The notes below the pieces were generated by a model. It had not been told where the DNA came from and did not search any database. It worked only from the letters and a program-made list of their open reading frames with translations. This document shows positions 6,611 through 9,554 of a DNA stretch of 9,554 nucleotides, piece after piece. This stretch comes from Streptomyces sp. NRRL F-6492 (GTDB lineage Bacteria > Actinomycetota > Actinomycetes > Streptomycetales > Streptomycetaceae). Location: assembly GCF_001280125.1 (NCBI RefSeq), contig NZ_LGEG01000048.1, positions 1 to 9,554 of the forward strand, given 5' to 3'. Position numbers and translations under genes: made by a program. Every line of letters starts with the position of its first letter. The stretch's first letter is position 1.

Positions 6611-7476
6611 CGGGAGGCGTCGAGGGCCTCCTGGACCGAGACGCCGACCGGGGTGGTCGGGCGGCCGATCAGCCGGGTCAGGTCGCCGGTCCGCAGGGCG
6701 AGCGCGCCGTGCTCGGCGGCCCGGTCGACGTCGACCAGGATCTCGGCGAAGGGGCGCGGGAGCCCGGCGCCGAGGAGGATCTCCAGGTGGGCCTTGGCGG
6801 AGACGGGGGCGTACGCCACCTCGCGGCCGGACCGGGCGGCGACCTCGGCCGCGTACTCGGCGAAGGACCAGGCGGTGTCGCCGCTCAGCTCGTACGCCCT
6901 GTTCAGGTGCTCCTCGGCCGGTCCGGTCAGGACGGCGGCCGCGGCGGCGGCGTAGTCGGCGCGGGAGGCGGAGGCGATCCGGCCCTCGCCGGCGTTGGAG
7001 ACGACGGCGCCGTGGGCGAGGACGGGGGCGAGGTTGGCGGTGTAGTTCTCGCTGTACCAGCCGTTGCGCAGGAAGGTGTACGGCAGGCCCGAGGCGAGGA
7101 TCAGCCGCTCGGTCTCCTTGTGCTCGGCGGCCAGCTCGAAGTCGGCGTCGTCGCCGCCGAGGACGCCGGTGTACGCGAGCTGGGCCACGCCCGCCGCCTT
7201 CGCCGCGTCGATCACGGCGGCGTGCTGCGCGACGCGCTGCCCGACCTCGCTGCCGGAGATCAGCAGCACCCGGTCGCCGGCCTCGAAGGCGCCCGCCAGG
7301 GTCTCGGGGCTGCCGTAGTCCGCGATCCGCAGCTCGACCCCGCGCTCGGTCAGGTCCGCCGCCTTCTCCTTGTTCCGGACGACGGCGACGACCCGCTCGG
7401 CGGGGACGGTGCCGAGGAGGGCGTCGACGACGAGGCGGCCGAGCTGTCCGGTGGCTCCGGTGACGACGATGCTCAT
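6607..7476 (-). CDS. qorB: NAD(P)H:quinone oxidoreductase, QorB/YtfG type
   Basis: 289 residues, very close to E. coli QorB (YtfG). It is an atypical short-chain dehydrogenase of the NmrA-like group: nucleotide-binding GATGQLG at 7-13, VVRNKEKA at 32-39 where the cofactor phosphate is contacted, LLISGSEVGQR at 71-81, LRNGWYSENY at 136-145, and a C-terminal LIGRPTTP. These blocks correspond to QorB as I recall it. The family reduces quinones with NADPH in the cytosol, limiting semiquinone and electrophile stress. It diverges from a YtfH/QorR-like regulator across 96 bases, the same layout as E. coli ytfG/ytfH, supporting the assignment. The ribosome site AAGGAAG lies four bases from the ATG. 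Confidence 0.93.
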   Translation of the reverse strand: MSIVVTGATGQLGRLVVDALLGTVPAERVVAVVRNKEKAADLTERGVELRIADYGSPETLAGAFEAGDRVLLISGSEVGQRVAQHAAVIDAAKAAGVAQLAYTGVLGGDDADFELAAEHKETERLILASGLPYTFLRNGWYSENYTANLAPVLAHGAVVSNAGEGRIASASRADYAAAAAAVLTGPAEEHLNRAYELSGDTAWSFAEYAAEVAARSGREVAYAPVSAKAHLEILLGAGLPRPFAEILVDVDRAAEHGALALRTGDLTRLIGRPTTPVGVSVQEALDASR

Positions 7477-7505
7477 GGTGCTTCCTTCTGCCTGGGGTGC
7501 GGTGA

Positions 7506-7566
7506 ACGGTGTACTCACCGTACGACGGGCACTAACTTTCCAACAGTGCCCACTTTGAAGTAAGGT
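7506..7566. promoter_or_regulatory. Operator/promoter region between qorB and qorR
   Basis: Three dyads are present: ACGGTG-n4-CACCGT (7506-7521), GGGCACT-n11-AGTGCCC (7527-7551) and ACTT-tg-AAGT (7552-7561). For qorR, TTCCAA (7538-7543) and TAAGGT (7561-7566) are spaced by 17 bases and would start transcription at or next to the ATG at 7573. The large dyad overlaps this -35, consistent with autorepression. No clear qorB promoter was identified on the other strand. Confidence 0.55.
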
Positions 7567-7572
7567 ACTGGC

Positions 7573-7989
7573 ATGGAGGTAAGTGAAGAGGTGAGCGCGA
7601 TGGCTCCGCTGCCCGACGTGTTCGAACCGATGTGCCCCTCGCGGGCCGTCCTGGAGCACGTCACCAGTCGCTGGGGCGTCCTCGTCCTCGCGTCGCTCCT
7701 GGAGCGCCCGTACCGCTTCAGCGAGCTGCGCCGCCGCATCGGGAACGTCAGCGAGAAGATGCTCGCCCAGACCCTGCGGACCCTGGAGCGCGACGGCTTC
7801 GTCCACCGCGACGCCAAGCCCGTCATCCCGCCCCGCGTCGACTACACCCTCACCCCGCTCGGCGTCGAGGCCGCCCGCCAGGTCCGGGAGCTCGCCCACT
7901 GGAGCGAGCGGCAGGTGACCGCCGTCCAGGAGGCCCGCGAGCGGTACGACGACGCGCGTCGCGAGAGTGCCACCGCTTTGTCCCAATGA
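7573..7989 (+). CDS. qorR: HxlR family redox-sensing regulator, QorR/YtfH type
   Basis: 138 residues from this start. From MCPSR onward it is strikingly like E. coli YtfH: HVTSRWGVLVL, RFSELRRRIGNVSEKMLAQTLRTLERDGF, then VIPPRVDYTLTPLG. Cys21 in MCPSR matches the single sensing cysteine of QorR in Corynebacterium glutamicum, where oxidation by diamide or peroxide releases DNA and induces the quinone oxidoreductase gene. It is expected to repress itself and the divergent qorB. Start choice is uncertain: ATG 7573 has AAGG upstream and may be leaderless, whereas ATG 7600 has GAGG eight bases upstream and begins nearer the conserved domain. The cysteine is retained either way. Confidence 0.92.
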   Translation: MEVSEEVSAMAPLPDVFEPMCPSRAVLEHVTSRWGVLVLASLLERPYRFSELRRRIGNVSEKMLAQTLRTLERDGFVHRDAKPVIPPRVDYTLTPLGVEAARQVRELAHWSERQVTAVQEARERYDDARRESATALSQ

Positions 7990-8007
7990 GGCTTCAGCCA
8001 CGGTGTG

Positions 8008-8048
8008 TTGCCCCGTCAGGTCGTACGATCTGATCGCCGTTCGGGCAA
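8008..8048. promoter_or_regulatory. Nested dyads upstream of the lipoprotein gene
   Basis: TTGCCC (8008-8013) and GGGCAA (8043-8048) are inverted, and near their centre lie CGATC-t-GATCG (8026-8036) and the palindrome TCGTACGA (8021-8028). This is the 84-bp gap after qorR, where a promoter for the lipoprotein gene is expected, but I find no convincing -35/-10 pair. Confidence 0.3.
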
Positions 8049-8073
8049 TCCGTGTAGGGACCGTGGGGGAACT

Positions 8074-8931
8074 GTGGCGTACGGAGACCGAAGACTGCTG
8101 CGCGCCTGCTGTGCCGTACTGGTGGGCGGGCTGATCGCGACCGGGTGCGCCGACGGACGCGACGACGGGGCCGACGGCGCGAAACCCACCGGCAAGGCGC
8201 GTACGGGCGGGGCGTCGACCCCGGGCGGTACGGCCCCGGCCCCCACGACCACCCCCACCCCGACCGCCCTCGACTTCACCCCCGACCCGAAGCGGGCGCC
8301 GAAGAACGCCGCCGACGCCCGCAGGCTCGCCCTCGCCGTCGTCGCGGGGCCCGACGCCTGGGGCCCGGACTACGTGAAGCGCACCCCGTACCTCAGCGAC
8401 CCCGACTACTGGCCCGCGCTCGGGGACGGCTGCTCCTGGGAGACCGGCACCCGGCCCCCCGGCGTCCTCCACAGCGTCACCGCCTACAGCGAGGTCCCCG
8501 CCGCCGACGGCCGGGGGACCCTCCGGGTCGCCGCCACCGTCACCGTCCACCGCACCGAGGACGACGCCGACTGGGAGATGGCCGAGACCCTGGAGGAGGC
8601 GCTCCGCTGCCCGGACCAGTGCCTGCGCGACGGCGAACGGATCGAGGGACTCATCTCCCTCGGCAACCCCTTCGGCCTCGGCGGCAACTACACCGCCACC
8701 GACTCGCTCGGCGAGCGCGGCGGCTACTTCAACGACGCGTTCCCCGGCAGGCAGTTCTACGGCTGGTACCAGTCGAGGATCGGCCAGGTCACCGTCGCCA
8801 CCGTCGTCAAGGGCGCCCCGGGCTACAGCGAGGAGACGACCGACACGACGGTCGGCACCGTCACCGCCCAGGTCCAGGCCCTCGTCACCATGCTCGAACG
8901 CGTCAAGGACGAGCTGGAGGTCCAGTCATGA
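8074..8931 (+). CDS. Putative secreted lipoprotein of unknown function
   Basis: 285 residues from a GTG with GGGGGA five bases upstream; an upstream GTG at 8005 would only add a non-signal-like stretch before the signal peptide. Residues 1-24 are a lipoprotein signal: DRR at 5-7, a hydrophobic stretch, and lipobox IATG before Cys25 (Ala at -3 is acceptable but not ideal). A linker rich in Gly, Thr and Pro (about 26-68) follows, typical of actinobacterial lipoproteins, then a compact domain with GDGCSWETG, a CPDQC pair, and GYFNDAFPGRQFYGWYQSRIGQVTVATVVKG. I do not recognise the family. It should be anchored outside the membrane. Its stop overlaps the next start as ATGA, so the two are probably translated together. 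Confidence 0.85.
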   Translation: MAYGDRRLLRACCAVLVGGLIATGCADGRDDGADGAKPTGKARTGGASTPGGTAPAPTTTPTPTALDFTPDPKRAPKNAADARRLALAVVAGPDAWGPDYVKRTPYLSDPDYWPALGDGCSWETGTRPPGVLHSVTAYSEVPAADGRGTLRVAATVTVHRTEDDADWEMAETLEEALRCPDQCLRDGERIEGLISLGNPFGLGGNYTATDSLGERGGYFNDAFPGRQFYGWYQSRIGQVTVATVVKGAPGYSEETTDTTVGTVTAQVQALVTMLERVKDELEVQS

Positions 8932-9554
8932 GCCCTGTGAACCCACGAGACGACCGGGGGCCGGAGGACGACCGGGGGGCGGAGGGCGGCCGGGAGTCGG
9001 AGGACGGCCGGGGGACGGAGGGCGGCCGGGAGTCGGGAAGCGGCTGGGGGCCGGGGAACGGCCGTGGGCCGGAGGGCGCTCGGGAGCCGGGGAACGGCCA
9101 CGGGCCCGAGGGGGGTGACGAGACGGAGGGCGGGGCCGGGCCCCGGCCGCCGCGCGACCCCCGGGTCGGCCCCCTGCCGAGCCCCCCGGCCGGGTCCGGT
9201 GCCGGACGGCGCCCCCGGGGAGGGGGCCGGTCCGACGCCGGCCATCTGGCCCCGGGCGTAGACCGGCCCGACGCAGGCCACCGGGCCCAGGACGGAGGCG
9301 GGTCCGACACCGGCCACCGGCCCCAGGGCGGAGACCGGCCCGACCCCGGCCACCAGGCCCCGGGCGAGCCCCGCCCGGAGGCCGGGCGCCCCACCCCGCC
9401 CGGAGCCGGGCAACAGGAGAACCCGCCTCCGGCCGAGACGTCGTTCCCGCTCCGGCCCCCGGCAGGGGCCCCCGCGGGGAACACGCACCCGGCCGAGCCC
9501 CCGCACCCGGACGCGCACCCGGCAGGGAACCCGCCCCCGGCCGAGCCCCCGCAC
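8928..9554 (+). CDS. Repeat-rich, probably disordered protein, coupled to the lipoprotein (3' end beyond window)
   Basis: The ATG overlaps the lipoprotein stop (ATGA), and the frame is open for all 209 codons to the window edge. The visible part is almost all low-complexity repeats: residues 8-67 are ten six-residue units of the DGRGPE kind, then a Pro/Arg-rich spacer, then four 12-residue units of the DAGHxAPGxDRP kind (about 103-150), then Pro/Ala/Glu/His-rich units containing NPPPAEPPH. No membrane segment or signal appears so far. Such stretches often precede a membrane or enzymatic domain, which may lie beyond the window. Evidence that it is coding: translational overlap, third positions almost all G/C, and every repeat period a multiple of three. 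The opposite strand is also open here, so some doubt remains. No function is assignable. Confidence 0.65.
   Translation, partial: MSPVNPRDDRGPEDDRGAEGGRESEDGRGTEGGRESGSGWGPGNGRGPEGAREPGNGHGPEGGDETEGGAGPRPPRDPRVGPLPSPPAGSGAGRRPRGGGRSDAGHLAPGVDRPDAGHRAQDGGGSDTGHRPQGGDRPDPGHQAPGEPRPEAGRPTPPGAGQQENPPPAETSFPLRPPAGAPAGNTHPAEPPHPDAHPAGNPPPAEPPH
8949..9128 (+). repeat. Ten tandem 18-bp repeats
   Basis: Ten consecutive 18-base units coding for six residues each, starting DDRGPE, DDRGAE, GGRESE, DGRGTE, GGRESG. The units are degenerate but always keep register and the purine-rich pattern on the plus strand. The tenth unit (GGDETE) is the most diverged. Confidence 0.85.
9234..9377 (+). repeat. Four tandem 36-bp repeats
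   Basis: Units at 9234-9269, 9270-9305, 9306-9341 and 9342-9377 encode DAGHLAPGVDRP, DAGHRAQDGGGS, DTGHRPQGGDRP and DPGHQAPGEPRP. The D-x-G-H opening is invariant. Confidence 0.85.
9420..9554 (+). repeat. Direct repeats encoding N-P/T-x-P-A-E blocks
   Basis: A block beginning AAC and encoding NPPPAET, NTHPAEPPH and NPPPAEPPH starts at 9420, 9480 and 9528. The last two copies are 48 bases apart and share the bases for PAEPPH. The array continues to or past the window edge. Confidence 0.7.

Noticed and set aside
8823..9554. Long open frame on the minus strand opposite the repeat-rich protein
   Set aside because: It overlaps the confident lipoprotein gene, has no clear start in the window, and is open mainly because of the extreme G/C content; the plus frame has translational coupling.

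Overview
The window is very GC-rich DNA with almost exclusively G/C third codon positions, GTG as well as ATG starts, and proteins typical of Streptomyces: an S. griseus-type secreted aminopeptidase, HxlR regulators, a lipoprotein and Ala/Pro-rich tails. It is most likely a chromosomal segment of a Streptomyces or close relative. I see no insertion sequence, integrase, CRISPR array, tRNA or rRNA. The content is ordinary accessory/stress metabolism with several repeat-rich oddities. I did not find a convincing new multi-gene system.

Layout: (1) 1-284, minus, 5' part of an M28 aminopeptidase gene, with a structured leader and likely promoter in the 341-bp gap that follows. (2) 626-1297, plus, a DUF1203 protein whose N-terminus is a five-copy, nine-residue repeat. 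(3) A minus-strand run: VOC protein (1334-1801), DUF4291 protein (1858-2469), nucleotidyltransferase (2595-3410) and an HxlR regulator (3483-3917). (4) An MFS exporter (4017-5414, plus) diverging from that regulator across a dyad-containing gap. (5) A strong bidirectional terminator (5425-5465), then a convergent rarD-type EamA transporter (5491-6495, minus). (6) A qorB-like quinone oxidoreductase (6607-7476, minus) diverging from its probable redox-sensing HxlR repressor qorR (7573-7989, plus), matching the E. coli ytfG/ytfH and Corynebacterium qor2/qorR arrangement. (7) A lipoprotein (8074-8931, plus) whose stop overlaps the start of a further plus-strand frame (8928 to the window end), open to the edge and made almost entirely of three kinds of tandem peptide repeat.

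How they work together: two independent HxlR divergons are present, one probably controlling export (MFS) and one quinone reduction (QorB). Both regulators carry a cysteine just before the winged-helix domain, so both may respond to electrophiles or oxidants. The lipoprotein and the repeat protein are probably co-translated and may form an envelope module. The other genes look like independent units.
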